The notes: generated from the letters alone by a model not told the origin. Counted from the first letter of the stretch, positions 33,185-44,931 are shown. The stretch is 64,000 bases of DNA from Rhynchopus sp. YZ270_cl-10 (GCA_964035575.1 OZ037874.1:62001-126000); one strand, 5' to 3'. Translations and numbers: made by a program.

Positions 33185-33425
33185 GTTTATAAGATGACCT
33201 AAGCCTCTCGTGCTTAGTCACCTTGACAAGGCTGGAGGTGCGTCGAAGTATCTGGTCTCAAGAACAGAGGGGGAAAAAATTGTTGACTTGAAATACAAAT
33301 CCCTCTCGATCAACAGTCTTGTGACAGTGTACCTTTGGTACAACGACCGGCTGTACCGTGGGTGGACCCAACCATGCAGTCCTACATCCATTTCGTGGTT
33401 TACATCTGATATGTACTACATCATC
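33185..33425 (+). repeat. SINE-like repeat, A and B modules
   Basis: Module A (33185-33226) is gtttataagatgacc, then ctaagc..gcttag forming a hairpin around ctctcgt. Module B (33283-33420) starts cttgaaatacaaatccctct and contains gtgacagtgtacc, accatgcag and tcctacatccatttcg. Read on minus, module B has a gtagagcat-like D arm and a tgcatggttgggtcc box, suggesting tRNA ancestry. Related copies: 35373-35418 and 35819-35865 (A), 36060-36205 (B), 40905-40950 (A), 47405-47500 (B), 51972-52018 (A), 53750-53830 (B), 54680-54800 (B), 54915-55170 (A and B), 58103-58150, 59225-59268 and 61443-61485 (A). Confidence 0.65.
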
Positions 33426-33605
33426 CAGATGAACGGGGATCATTGCAAACACAGGGTAATTAGAGTTGTGTGATGTAGGGTCCGGTTGGGGAAAAAAGAG
33501 AAGTTGAAAGTGCAAACCAAGCGGGATTTTGCCCCCGTGGGGGTAGACCGATCTTTTTTTCAAAAAACTAAAAAACTCGAATAATTCTTCCTCCAGTTCT
33601 GCACC

Positions 33606-34340
33606 TTAATCAGGGGAGGAGCTTGGGGGTTAAATCGGGTCAGATTGACCCGATTTCCTTCGGCCCCATGGAAAAAAACGGGTCAGGGCAAAAAAAAAAA
33701 AAAAAACTATAGATTTTTGAGGGAAAAAATCCAAAAAATAGGGTACTCTACTTGTCGCATGAGGGGGTCTGAGAAGGATGAGGAACTACTATGTGACCCC
33801 ACCGCGACGAGCACGAAGCTCAATGAAGCCAGAATGCCCTCAAACGCGCGTTCCACCCCGATCAAACCCGAACCCAAGAGGGATGCCGAACTCGACCTAG
33901 CCGTTGGTTACTGGCGCGAGCTGACGATCCAGATATTGGATCAACTCGCTGGGTGACACACCAAAAGAGGGGCTCAGACAGTGACAAGTCTTGCCGGGGA
34001 TACGGAACGCCCTCCGACGTTTGCTCGAAGGAGACACCTGCCCAGAGAGAGTACCTGAACTGGCGAGGGCCTACACACATTCCACACCTCCATTGCGCAA
34101 CCCTACCTTGATGACATCATCGCCAGTGTCAAGGGCAACATGCATTCCGCGGGGGTGGTGCAACACTTGTGTATCATCAACGTGTACCATTTTGTGAAAC
34201 GCGCCTTCTCATTCTGCATGTGTTTGTCTTCACAAGAGCTTTTCCGCCGAAGGCGGAAAAGCTCGGGACCTGACCCGATTTAACAGAATTTGACCCGATT
34301 TTGCCCCAAACCCATATTCCAAGCTCCTGCCCTGCCTTAA
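33606..34340. mobile_element. MITE-like element flanked by TTAA
   Basis: Both ends carry an imperfect 17-18 bp inverted repeat (caggggaggagcttgg on the left; its complement ccaagctcctgccctg on the right) directly inside TTAA at 33606-33609 and 34337-34340. Subterminal aaatcgggtca motifs are inverted as well; the left pair forms an 11-bp stem around gat. A perfect 12-bp hairpin (agcttttccgcc, loop gaa) lies at 34237-34263. The 103-codon frame at 33645-33956 has no known domain. TTAA target duplication is the habit of piggyBac-type transposases, but the family is unproven and no transposase is present. Confidence 0.6.
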
Positions 34341-36059
34341 TTACAATCGGGGAGAAAAAAATGCGCGCGTGCAGAGGACACGCCCCGGAGAGGAAGGTGT
34401 GGAGAAGAATAGCTGCCGCTTAGCTGCCCCCGCACGGCTGTTCTCTGAACGTCACATATACGCTAAAAAGAAAAGGTTACGAGAGAAACTTGAAAAGAGA
34501 ATGAACGCGTTCTCGCGTTGTGCACACATCTGTAGTCCGGTGTGTCCGTTTCTGCTCGTGTCGTGCTTCTTCTGTACCCCCACTTTAAGTCTAAACACCG
34601 TAAAAAAAAAACACACAAAACTAAACTGAAGAATAACTTGAAAGATGAAATGCCCCCGCAAGGACACACCCCATAGCTTTAACTAAAACGCAATTGCAAA
34701 AAAAGAAAAATAGACACATATCCGCAACGCAACTAGCGCTCTTTTGGTCTGTTTTGTTCTGGCGCAAAATACATAACCCCGCGCACAACACAGTAAGACG
34801 ACATACAACGTTCAAAGTCTAGAAGCGTTCCTAAACAGAACACATGGACTAACGTATTGAAAAACTACATAAAGCCGTCTCGTTTGCATCAGAACACCCC
34901 TGGGTGGACCCCGAAGCCACACATATAGCCCTACATTTCAAGGTCAACATCTAAAGAGATACTAAACAACAACTCCCCCCCCTCCAGCTGGGTTTTTTTC
35001 AAAATAAAATAACAAACGGCAATTGTTTTACTTCCAAAGGGGTACCAAAAGGCAGGAACGCCTCATGGTACGCAGGGAATACTGACACATCCGGTGGGTG
35101 ATGAAACCCCCTCTTGCGACTCGCACTGTGTTTACTTACAAAAAAGACAGAAAGATAAAGAACTGTGGAGAGAAGAAAAGACTCTTTGTTGCGAATCGTA
35201 ACTAAACTTAGCCTCTCATAACTTAGCAGAACCTTCGGAAAAGAAAAGAAAAAGGGGGAGCAAGAAGGGACACTGAACTGAGCAAAAAAAGAGAGATTTG
35301 CTGAAAAAGATCCTTTCCTCCTAGGGTAGCGGCACGTTGGTAACGTTAGAGTGTTTGCAAAGGGAAAAAAGAAAAGTTTATAAGATGACCCTAAGCCTCT
35401 CTGTGCTTAGTCACCATAAGAACAAAAAGAAGAACTTCAAAAGATGGATGTGTCCTAAGGATTAGGGACGCAATGATCTATACAAAATATATCCGTTTCG
35501 CTTGATCAGATCTCGACCGTTTTGTTGCATTGCACGCTTCCACCAAACGGGTTTGCCAAGGATTAGGGACGCAATGATCTATACAAAAGAGAGCTACCCA
35601 AAAAAAAAAAAATAAAGTAAACTTGAAATATGATGTGTCCTCTCGTGCAAACACACATCTTAAAAAAGATTAGATTTATATACTTTCACTTCACAGAATT
35701 GAAAGTATTTGAGAGGGTCAACACCCTTTTTTCTTTGACAAGAGAAAAAGAGATAACCGGAGGCTCAGCTGCAACGCGCTGATCCCGCTCATCCCGAAGC
35801 TTGACAGCGACGAAAAGGTTTTTTTGGTAAGATTGGCCCTCTCATAGGGCTTAGTCGCTTCAAAATGACAATGAAAGTCAGGGACAAATGGTAAAATGCA
35901 ATGGGCCACAGACAGGGCGTTGCTTCCGTATTTGGATAAGGAAAGGTGCGTAGGGGTAGCATAGGGTCAAACCGGTATCCTTTTGTTAGACTAGTTTACT
36001 GGGCATGAAACGGAGGGTGAGGGAAAATGTCAAAAAAAAAAAAAAAATGTTGAAAAAAA
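34341..36059. other. Spacer with two short hairpin repeats and a 104-bp duplication
   Basis: A-module copies lie at 35373-35418 and 35819-35865. The segment aggattagggacgcaatgat followed by ctatacaaaa occurs at 35458 and 35562. Frames of 60-90 codons near 34369-34815 have no recognisable motif. No gene is supported. Confidence 0.5.
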
Positions 36060-36205
36060 AGTTGCCTTGAAATACAATTTGAAATATAACAGCCCTCTCG
36101 TGACAGTGGACCTTTGGTACAATGATCGGTGCATCGGACCCCAACCATGCAGTCCTACATCCATTTCGAGGTATACATCCGATATGCTCTACCCCCAGAG
36201 ATTTT
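36060..36205 (+). repeat. SINE-like B module
   Basis: This is the best-preserved B module: cttgaaatacaa, ccctctcgtgacagtg, tacaatgatcggtgca, accatgcagtcctacatcca and gatatgctctaccccc. Downstream to 36330 lies G-rich sequence. Confidence 0.65.
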
Positions 36206-37206
36206 TTTGTGGGGGGGTGGGGGGGGGGTTCGACCCCCCTTGGGGGTTTTTTCAGACGTGTCCAGGGGGGGTGGAGAAAAAAAAATCCGGGGGCCCGAAA
36301 AAGTTCCAGGGGGGGGTCAGGCCCGGCATGCACCCACACTCGCCATGGGGCCATATTCAGCCTCGTGCCTCGTGAACAAAGTGACCCCGTGACAGCCAGA
36401 ACGCGACTCAATTTGTCAAGCGCCGAAGCAAAAGGAAGCATGCAGCATGGCGAAAGACAAAAAGTAGCGTACCGTGCGCCTGCGGCGCAAGCTTGGATCA
36501 CACCCTTCCCACGACATAATTTGGCGGTAAAAATGTGTAATTTTAAGCGCAAATTTTTGAAATGTTGGGTACCGTGGCTTCGCCAGGAACCTTTGGGTGC
36601 CATGACCGCCGTTTCTTTTGTAAATGTACTGAGGTTACTGATAATTCGTGTGCCCCGTCTGCCTGGTGTAAATATCAGTGAAGAGCCGAACTCCGCAGTT
36701 GGACAACCACGGAATTCTCACATTCCGCCGGAGGCCCCCAACTTGAGCTAAGGTGGGGACCCGGGCGCGCGCAGCGCGCCCGGGCTCGGCTGACAAAAAT
36801 TTCGACCCCCCTTGAGGCCTGAAAAACCGGATCGAAAAATAAACTCTGTCTACCCCCCAAAAAAAAAAAAAATCGTCGGTGAACAACAAACACTCACCTT
36901 TGCCTTCTGCCATCCTTTGTGCCTTCTCCCCATACCATCTTTAATGAATTATCCTTGTTCACAGGTTACGGTTTTTTGTTTCAGTTTCTTTTTATGCAGA
37001 GTTGCCCACCACCCCCTTTCCAAAATCGCCCCCTTACTTTCCAGGGAAAAAAAAATGTTTTTTTATATTTCGGTTCTATCTACAGTAACGTATAACCCCA
37101 TCCCTTTCCCCTCCCCCTCCCCTTCCCCTTACCCAAAGGCAACCAAAGCCTGCCCCATCTCCCCACCCTCTGAGGGAGTGCCATAGTAAAAAGATAAAAA
37201 AGTGGC
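36206..37206. other. Spacer, no gene seen
   Basis: It contains G-runs at 36210-36320, gtgcgcctgcggcgc at 36470 (inverted counterpart near 43803), a gcgcgcgcagcgcgccc palindrome at 36765 and pyrimidine-rich sequence at 36990-37160. Several overlapping open frames of 70-205 codons are composition artefacts without domains. Confidence 0.5.
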
Positions 37207-38634
37207 TCATGCATTCGTGGTTACGTTAACTGGACTTCTTGACCGTGTGCGTAGCGTGGGCTGGGCTGCTTTGGATGCTGCCAGGGTTTTGAGCTGCGGC
37301 CCCGAGCTGAACGAACGTTCCACAGATGCGTGCTTGACAGGGCGTGCACTCTGGAGTGGTGAAGTAGTGTTTGGGGGGGGGATTCAAGAGAAGGGAAGAA
37401 GGGAGAAGGGGCGAGGGGAGACTCATACCGATGCTGGGCGGACAAACGGCGACAGTTTCGCTGTCTGCGCCCGTTGGAGTCCAATGCTCTCCTCTTCAGG
37501 GAGGGGAGACTTCTTCAGCACCTCCTTCAGCTTCTTCACGTATGCGACGCATGCGGGCTGTGTTGTCACTTTGCCTATTTGCCGCAACTGTTGTATTATG
37601 TGGGTTGGTGTGTATGTATGTGTGTGTATCAACGCGACGACAACAAAGTTGAAAACAAAAAACAAAAAGATGAATCCACTACCTCTTTTGACTATTTACC
37701 ATCGGTATTTGTGAGAGCTGGTGAAAAATAACGCTCCTTCTTAGATCGCCCAATTTTACTAGATTTTCCCGAAAAAAAAAGCAGCTTTCCTACACACCTT
37801 CTCATAGACCTCTTCAGGCACAGCCTTCGTTGGGTGCACGGCCCCTGCTAGAGACCCGGACACCCCGCTGCGGTGGCGTGGGAACGTGATCGACCCTGTC
37901 CCGCTTCTGCCCAGCGCAGCTGCCGAAGGCGATTGCTGTGCGCTGCCACCCCTGCCCCCAGAGCCGGAGCCTGCGGACTCTGTGTGCACTTCGCTCGCGG
38001 CGGGCGACGCGGGGCCAGCACTGACACCACCCACACCACCCTTCTTGGGGAAGGGGTCAGATGATACTACCCGCGCAGCCTGCACCTCCACAGTCCCGTC
38101 TGCCGTGTGCCTCTCGAGAAGCTGGTCCTCCAGCGCGTGGCACCGTGCGCGCAGTGCGTCCACCTCCGCCACTGCTGAGATGGCCTCTGCGGAGCCTGTC
38201 GAGAACCGTCCCTCCAGTGCTTCGTAGAAGCGTGTCAACGCTGCGAAGGACTGTCCTGGTGGTGCTTGTTGGGGCTCGTGTGTGGCAAGCTCCTGAAGTT
38301 TCGCGACGTGTGTTTGAAATGCTTCGTCGTGGGGGTAAGGTGAGGAGTGTGGCGGTGTGGTCCCCTTCGCAGGGCTGTTTGCAGTGACCTGCTCGCCGCG
38401 TGCCTGGCGTGCGAGGCTTTGTCTGAGGCGGGTCACCTCCCCCTGGCTAGCGTCGAGCTTCGCAGACAGCTCCGTGTTGTGCTGGCGCAGCTCCTCCAGC
38501 GTCTTCTGCATATTGAGGGTGTGCAGGTCCGGAGGCGGCACACCGGAGAAGACATGGCTGCGTGGTGTGTGTGGGCGGCGGTTCGCAGGCCCTGCAGCAG
38601 GCTGTCTGCGCACGCCTGCTCCACGAGAGGCCAT
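37207..38634 (-). CDS. Coiled-coil protein of unknown function, three exons
   Basis: Exons 38634-37798, 37587-37429 and 37350-37207 join in frame to 379 residues. The introns of 210 and 78 nt begin GTGTGTAG and GTATGAGT and end acaacag and ccactccag; all three junctions are phase 0. The start at 38634 (MASRGAGVRRQPAAG) follows a strong pyrimidine tract (38641-38700) and AG at 38639. Residues about 45-85 form a coiled coil (LEELRQHNTELSAKLDASQ), a second helical stretch lies near 115-190, then a Gly/Ser-rich disordered part. Exon 2 is basic and helical (CVAYVKKLKEVLKKS). The end is Arg/Ser-rich and stops at NVTTNA. Without the introns the frame would end in a spurious KAAFFFGKI tail. No family is recognised; a scaffold or cytoskeletal role is possible. 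Confidence 0.75.
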
Positions 38635-39294
38635 GGGGCTACCCCAGTGGAGGAGGGAAAGGAGGGGGAGGGGGAGGAGGAGAGGGGAAGAAAGAGCACG
38701 TGGTGTGTCGCTGCAAGGTGATGCGTAATATGAAAAAATTTGTGTCATAAAATGTGGATGTGGGCATGGATGATGGCACAGCTAGTGGCCTCGGGGGGAG
38801 GGTGCTTTCACTGGAGACAGCAGAACAAAAATATTCAAGGGGGTGGGTGTCAGGGGGGGTGATATACGTTTTGTCTTCGTGGATTACGTTGCAATGTGCA
38901 CACAAAATGTGGCCTATTTGAGGGGATAGGAGCAGGGGATTGGGGTTTTTTGTCAGACATTGGAGCGGGGGAAAAACACATCATAATGTGTTATTCTCAA
39001 AAGAAAATATGTGAAGTTCGCCAACTAAATCAAACACCCAGGGCTCATTTTGCAGGGGACTCAGACCTGACCCCGGTGGCGGAATTTAGCGGTGAACTTG
39101 ACGGGGTTTTGCGAATTTTCTAATAAGCTGCCTTTTTAAAGTTTTTTTTTCCCTTTTTGATAATCTGTTGGCTAACTGCATTACAGCCGTTCAGACAGTC
39201 TTCTCTTATTTACGATGTGGCGGTTCCTTTCTCTAACCTTTCAGCAATATCAACACAAAACACCCCTAGCAGGGTCGTGATGCCGTATGCCTTC
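38635..39294. other. Intergenic, leader and 3' flank
   Basis: The first 70 bp hold the pyrimidine tract of the coiled-coil gene. The rest is unique-looking AT-rich sequence without gene or repeat. Confidence 0.5.
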
Positions 39295-40680
39295 TCAAAC
39301 CTTGACACCCGCAAAGTACTTCCCTGCATGCAGTGGGGCCACCTTATGCGCAAGCGCCTCAGTTATTTCGATAGGCTTTGCCGGTGTGAACGTATCTGTT
39401 GCCATGAGCAGACCTGTGACACCAGGCTGGCAGTGGAAGAGCACACAGAGCTGCCCACAGCCCCATCTGACGAGGGGCATGTGGAAGCTTTCCTCGTAGG
39501 TGGGGGTAGAAATGCGCTTGTAGAAGGTGCACCAGTTGGTGATGAGCGTGAAGGGGTCACTTACACGTGTCCACAGTGGGTAGCGGATGAAGGGTGCGGG
39601 GTTCTTCCCAGCTTCGAGGATGTCGCGCAGGTCGCCAGGTTGTGTTCCGTTGTTGGGGGACATGGTTAAGGTGGTGACGTAGTTGCCGGCCATGTCGTAG
39701 GTGTGCCCAGGGAGCTTGCCCCGCAGGTTTACGGCCATCAGCTTCTGGTGCAACGCCTTCGGAAACAAATTGAAGAACCACATCGTCATCACGTCGTTCG
39801 TCGACACCCAACGTCCCTTCGCCTTGCTCTCCTCCTTTGCTTGTTCCACCCATTTTGAGTCAACTTTGTATACCCCACCCTTCGAGCGGAGGGTCAACCC
39901 TGTTATGATATCAAAAATAGCACGCCATATCACACCAGCGATGGTCACGAAGGCACCGCCAGTTTCACCTCCGGGCATCCACTTTGCGATCTTAGCTGTG
40001 TCGTTGACGAGAGTATTGCGGACGGGAGAGAGCGCTGTGGGAACCCCTTCATGCGACAGCTGACCCTGCAGCGCGTAGTACGTGTAACCATCTCCAATCG
40101 CATGGTTCATTGATGTGATCAACGCAAATGCTGGTGCCTCACCCTCCACCAACGGCAGGTCCACGAGGTACACCATGTACAGTGCCGTTTTGTGCATGTA
40201 CTTCGCTTCAAAGAGCTTGCGTGCTGCGAGGAAGGCGTCGGACGACATGGTGCCGGATGCGAACGCTGCCTCGTAGCCAACGAAGATGGCACCCAGGTCC
40301 TGCGCATCTCGAAGGTGCATGAAGTGCGCCGCTGCGATCTCTGGGGTGTGGTTCTCCCAGGTCAGGGAAGCCTTCCCGGACACTTTCTGGAGGCGACCTG
40401 TGAGCCAGGGGTTGGCTGCGGTGATGTCGTGGACTCTGCCCTTGAAGAACCCGGCGAGTTGCTTGCCTGCTGCATCTGCGTCTGCGTCTGTGGTAGTCGA
40501 GCGAGGACGCAAGATGCTCAACGTGCATATGTCAAAGGTGTGCAGCATGCGCTCCGCATCCAACAACACCTCACTGTGGTCGTACGCAGCAGGGGGTCGT
40601 GTCCACCAACGCAGGAAAGCAGCGGCAGCAGCAGCAGCAACACCTACACAACACCAGGTTTGGTACGTAAGTGACTCCAT
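39295..40680 (-). CDS. Membrane-anchored acyltransferase (HxxxDG type), paralogue 1
   Basis: A single exon encodes 461 residues. The start at 40680 has an acceptor-like AG two bases upstream (40683) and a pyrimidine tract at 40695-40735. Residues 8-25 (CVGVAAAAAAAFLRWW) form a probable N-terminal membrane anchor. The motif NHAIGDGYTYYAL near residues 190-203 matches the HxxxDG active site of CoA-dependent acyltransferases (BAHD, wax-ester synthase and condensation-domain superfamily). Further landmarks are STNDVMTMWFFNLFP, VNLRGKLPG and MAGNYVTTL, all shared with the paralogue at 59355-60713. The exact acyl donor and acceptor cannot be told from sequence. The family is inferred from one motif and the paralogue pattern. 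Confidence 0.75.
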   Translation of the reverse strand: MESLTYQTWCCVGVAAAAAAAFLRWWTRPPAAYDHSEVLLDAERMLHTFDICTLSILRPRSTTTDADADAAGKQLAGFFKGRVHDITAANPWLTGRLQKVSGKASLTWENHTPEIAAAHFMHLRDAQDLGAIFVGYEAAFASGTMSSDAFLAARKLFEAKYMHKTALYMVYLVDLPLVEGEAPAFALITSMNHAIGDGYTYYALQGQLSHEGVPTALSPVRNTLVNDTAKIAKWMPGGETGGAFVTIAGVIWRAIFDIITGLTLRSKGGVYKVDSKWVEQAKEESKAKGRWVSTNDVMTMWFFNLFPKALHQKLMAVNLRGKLPGHTYDMAGNYVTTLTMSPNNGTQPGDLRDILEAGKNPAPFIRYPLWTRVSDPFTLITNWCTFYKRISTPTYEESFHMPLVRWGCGQLCVLFHCQPGVTGLLMATDTFTPAKPIEITEALAHKVAPLHAGKYFAGVKV

Positions 40681-41520
40681 AGCTTTATTGTTTTTTTGGA
40701 GCGATAAAAAGAAAGAGGAGCAATAAAAGGGGAGCTGTCGAAATATGTGGGAAGGGTGACGTTGTGGACGATCAAAGACCAATACGCCTCAGTGGGTTGT
40801 ATACAAATATGAGATATAAGTTCTTTTGTTTTCGGGGGTTTTCCCCATATTTTGGTTTGGATGGCAATAGAGGGTTAGGGACAGTAACTCATCAAAGAAG
40901 AGGGTTGCTAAGATGGGTCTAGGCTTCGGTGTGTTTAGTCACGTAAGAACAGAGAGCTTTGCGGGATGAAGTGGCTCACGTATGACACAAATCAAAATAT
41001 ACGAACGATCAACAAAGTAAATTTAATCAGATGAGCCTACAGACTTTTGTGTTTAGTGGCCAAAAGGTGGTTTGGGAGATGACTGTTGACTCGGTGCACA
41101 AAATAGAAGAACAAGAGAAAAGGGAAAAGGGAAAGAACCCTTGGTAGATTGAATGTGACTCTCCCAAGCTTTCTTGCACCCAAGTGATCGTTTCACATAG
41201 GGCATAAAAAACCTGTTTGTTAAACCGCGTTCTTCGCAAACCAGAGATTCGCAACAGCCGAAGAAAGCCGGAACAGCAGTAACGTGCACACCAACCACAG
41301 GGTTACATTTAATAAGAATAAAGCTCGTGTGGGCTGCTCGTACTTGGTCACCTGCCAGAATAAGACCCTTTTTTTATACAAATACAAGGCTAACGAAACA
41401 ATTTTGCCTTTGCGGTCTTGTTTCTGGCAACATGACCCATGCACAGCAGAGCAGAGGCATCACCATTGCAGCGCCTTTGAGGAATGGACACCACATCGCA
41501 CACGGTACGGTGCTCGCAAG
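40681..41520. other. Intergenic with degraded hairpin repeats
   Basis: A-module-like sequences occur at 40905-40950 (gatgggtctaggcttcggtg) and 41027-41055. The rest of the interval is not recognised. Minus-strand sequence just below 41521 is the 3' flank of the 2H phosphoesterase gene. Confidence 0.5.
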
Positions 41521-42441
41521 CTACTCTTCTCGGGACACACACCCAGAGAAGGGTATCCTGTGCGCAATGCGGAACGGCGTCGTCTTGTCGACACGCGACA
41601 CAATCGCGAGCTCCTGTGTGTGTGTTGGTTTGTTTGTTTGGTGGGGCGTTGTATGGATGTGGTTGTGGGTTGTGGTCGACACTCGAAGGATCCCCACCTA
41701 CATACCGTGACAGTGAAGCTGGTCTTTGTCCACCGTTTTTCGCGCATGAACTTCGCGAGCTCCCCCGATCCCAGCTTTGCCACAGTTAAGTGCGGCACAA
41801 AGGGCGTGGCATCTGCACACATGGGGAACACCTCAAGCAGCTGTGTGTGCAGGCTCTGCAGCGCCTGGATGGGTGCGCCTTCAACGTCTGTTGGGGGGAG
41901 GAAAACCTGCCCACCCTTGCCTTCCTTTATGAAGCTGTCGAAACCGTTCAGATGAACCTGTGCATATGTGGCGTTTGAAGGGATAAGAACAAGGGAATTC
42001 ACAAAACAAAAGCGAACAACATGTTTCACAGCAAAAAATCCAAAAACATACCTCAAACGGTGGTATGTTCTCCAACACTGCTGCTGCAGCCCTTGCACAC
42101 ACTGCATGGTGCTCGGCACAGGGGAACGGCCACAGCACATTGACGTGCGGCATCCACCTCGTGTACGCTGGGTCGTACCTCTTGCGCAGTGGCTGGATCG
42201 CTGTGAGGAGTTCGTCAGGCGGGAGGAGTACAAGCGCGTTGGCGAAGTCCTTCGGTAGCGAGCACACCTGAGGGGACGGGCTTTGCTGTGCGACCACGTG
42301 TGTGGGCAGAGACACAACGTCTGCCACCACACCGTCAGGGGCAGTAGGGTCGGTGTCATGTTGCACTTCCAAAACTGCACTGCCGTCAGCACCGTGGCAG
42401 GTTTGTCCTGTAGGGATCACTGTGTCTGGTGCGTGGGTCAT
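41521..42441 (-). CDS. 2H phosphoesterase (LigT / 2'-5' RNA ligase-like), three exons
   Basis: Exons 42441-42052, 41957-41706 and 41613-41521 encode 244 residues. The introns are 94 and 92 nt, both phase 0, starting GTATG and ending tgcacag and cacacag. The start at 42441 (MTHAPDTVIPTG) follows acceptor ctctgtacag; an ATG at 42513 lies upstream of that site. The two signature motifs of the 2H fold are HVNVLWPF near residue 98 and HLTVAKLG near 185. The third exon gives the typical end ELAIVSRVDKTTPFRIAH. Such enzymes act on 2'-5' or cyclic phosphate bonds of RNA or nucleotides. The first residues are Pro/Gln-rich and probably disordered. Order and spacing of motifs fit the family well; the substrate is unknown. 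Confidence 0.88.
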
Positions 42442-43144
42442 CTTATGTGTATTTTGTGTGGCTGTACAGAGGGATTTGCGACGGCAGAGGAGAGGGAGAG
42501 ACGAGGTGTCCATAGTAAAGTACCCTGGAAAATGTGTAAAAAAAAATTGTAAACTTTCAATAAATGACTTTTTTTGTTTTGGATTTTTGTAACGTTGGGG
42601 GAGAGAGAAAGAGAGAGGGGCGAGAGTTGTTGTACAAACGTCTAAGGTGGACGCAGGCACGCACATACAAAAAAAAAAAAAAAGAACATTGACGAGATGA
42701 ATGTGCCTCACGTTTCCACGCTTTTTCGGATAGGTCGCTATCGTTATTAGGTGCAAGGGGGTGCTTTTTTGGGGTATTTCTTTTATTGTGTCGACAATCA
42801 CTTCGCTCCAAAAAACGGAACAAAGTTCTGTACTCAAAGTTGGCCGAAGATTTTTTTTTTTTTTTTTTTTTGCAAAATTTGGCTGGCATCTTCATTTGCA
42901 TGGAACCAGGGCGCGCGCTAACTTTTCGGAAATTTCCCGAAAAAATGGATATCGGGTCCAAAAAAATGTACCTACAGGAAGTATGTGAAGGGGGGCAGAA
43001 AAATCAGGGTCATGTTACATTTCCGATAAAATCCCGGGCTGTGGTGGGGGATATATGGAAAAATGGACAAAATTTTGGTGACTTAAATTTTCACAAAATA
43101 TGAACCCATACTCGTAAACAAGGGTCATTTTCAGGTCTTTCGGA
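42442..43144. other. Intergenic, no gene seen
   Basis: Poly-A at 42670-42685 and poly-T at 42850-42871 dominate. The minus-strand frame that continues upstream of 42441 is leader sequence. Confidence 0.5.
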
Positions 43145-43705
43145 CACAGTACACAGTACACAGTACACAGTACACAGTACACAGTACACAGTACACAGTA
43201 CACAGTACACAGTACACAGTACACAGTACACAGTACACAGTACACAGTACACAGTACACAGTACACAGTACACAGTACACAGTACACAGTACACAGTACA
43301 CAGTACACAGTACACAGTACACAGTACACAGTACACAGTACACAGTACACAGTACACAGTACACAGTACACAGTACACAGTACACAGTACACAGTACACA
43401 GTACACAGTACACAGTACACAGTACACAGTACACAGTACACAGTACACAGTACACAGTACACAGTACACAGTACACAGTACACAGTACACAGTACACAGT
43501 ACACAGTACACAGTACACAGTACACAGTACACAGTACACAGTACACAGTACACAGTACACAGTACACAGTACACAGTACACAGTACACAGTACACAGTAC
43601 ACAGTACACAGTACACAGTACACAGTACACAGTACACAGTACACAGTACACAGTACACAGTACACAGTACACAGTACACAGTACACAGTACACAGTACAC
43701 AGTAC
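43145..43705. repeat. 7-bp satellite (CAGTACA)n, about 80 copies
   Basis: A perfect-looking array of cagtaca over about 560 bp. With a 7-bp unit all three frames cycle through the same seven residues (VLCTVYC on minus), so three long overlapping frames appear. None is a gene. Unlike the 9-bp arrays, the frame is kept only because no frame of a 21-bp period contains a stop on minus. Confidence 0.97.
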
Positions 43706-44931
43706 CGTGACTTCACCGGCCAACACCGGAAAACACCGGCAAACATGGTCAAAATCAGGTGGAATATACATAAGTACATCATGGGGGGGTAGGGAACAGG
43801 TAGCGCCGCAGGCGCACGGTACCCAACTTTTTTCTTTTTTCTTTCCCCTTTTTTCTGCTTTCTTTTGATTGCGCGAGCCGATTGCTCTCCACGGTGGGGT
43901 CACATGTGTGTCCAAAAACTATCTGAAGTGCCCTTACTGTACAACATGGGATTCTCTGATTTTCTTAAGGAAATCGTGTAATCAAAAAATTTTTGTACCG
44001 CGAAAAAACCTCGAAAAAACCGGGTGTGAGGGTGTGGATTTAGCGCGCGCCCTGCATGGAACATCATGCGGAGAAATTTTTTTTCGTCTACCCTATATGC
44101 TTGTATTGCAGGAGTAGGCACTGAGTGTTTGCCTCTCGAGCTTATGCGCAGTTAGTAAAGCCGGGGTGAAGACTGGCAGGGGGGGGGAGAGAGCGAATGA
44201 ACGGGAAAACACACAGAAACAAAATTTAAACAGAAGAGAAAACATCAAGGCCGCGAAAGTGCTTTGACACTTCAGGAGTGGTCACGTACCCTTGTGCATA
44301 TCATGTTAATCCACTTGGCCTGAATACTTGTTTTTCACTCGCGTTTTTAATGTGGACACTTCAACATTGCAGACAAAAGCCTGGTAACCACTCTACACGT
44401 CGATCATAAAGAGAATGACGTAGGGGCATTTGAAGAAGGAAAAGGTTCTGGGTGTGACTGAAGCACTCATCAAAGACCAGATGCCAGGCCAGGAAGTCGA
44501 AAGCGTCGAAGAAGCCTCTCAATACAATAATCGTTTTGAAAAAAAGCGAGCAATCAAGTAAACATGCACAGTGGGTTGGTGTTTTTCGGAATATCTCAGT
44601 ATTATCTGTATGAATTAGGGAAAACACCCCCCAAGTGCGGAATGTTGGCATGTTCAGTTCAAAACAAAAGAGACGAAACAAAAGACAGGGGGGAAAAAAT
44701 GGAAGTAAACAGCGACCACTTAGAGAGTTGGTAAGATGACGCCGTCAGTAACATAAAAGGGGGTGTGCTGGCAAAACACATTCGGAAACGTTGGTAGAAG
44801 GGCTGTTGCTACTCACACAATTTGCAATATTTTCTGCACGAAGTACCTACACTTTAATTTTCCCCACACATATACGGGGCAATGTTCGCCACAATAATAA
44901 ATACCAAAGTGTGCAGTTTAAGCATCGTACC
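43706..44931. other. Intergenic, no gene seen
   Basis: gtagcgccgcaggcgcacgg at 43800 is the inverse of sequence at 36465. Short poly-G/poly-A runs occur. A tail of the glycoside hydrolase transcript probably lies at 44800-44931. Confidence 0.5.

Noticed and set aside
33283-33420. Functional tRNA gene in module B
   Set aside because: A D-arm-like and a B-box-like motif are present, but no full cloverleaf with paired acceptor could be drawn; better explained as tRNA-derived repeat.
35986-36603. 205-codon minus-strand frame
   Set aside because: Runs through a SINE-like repeat and G-rich spacer; no recognisable domain.
43015-43915. Three long Cys/Tyr/Val frames on minus
   Set aside because: All frames of a 7-bp satellite cycle through the same residues; not coding.
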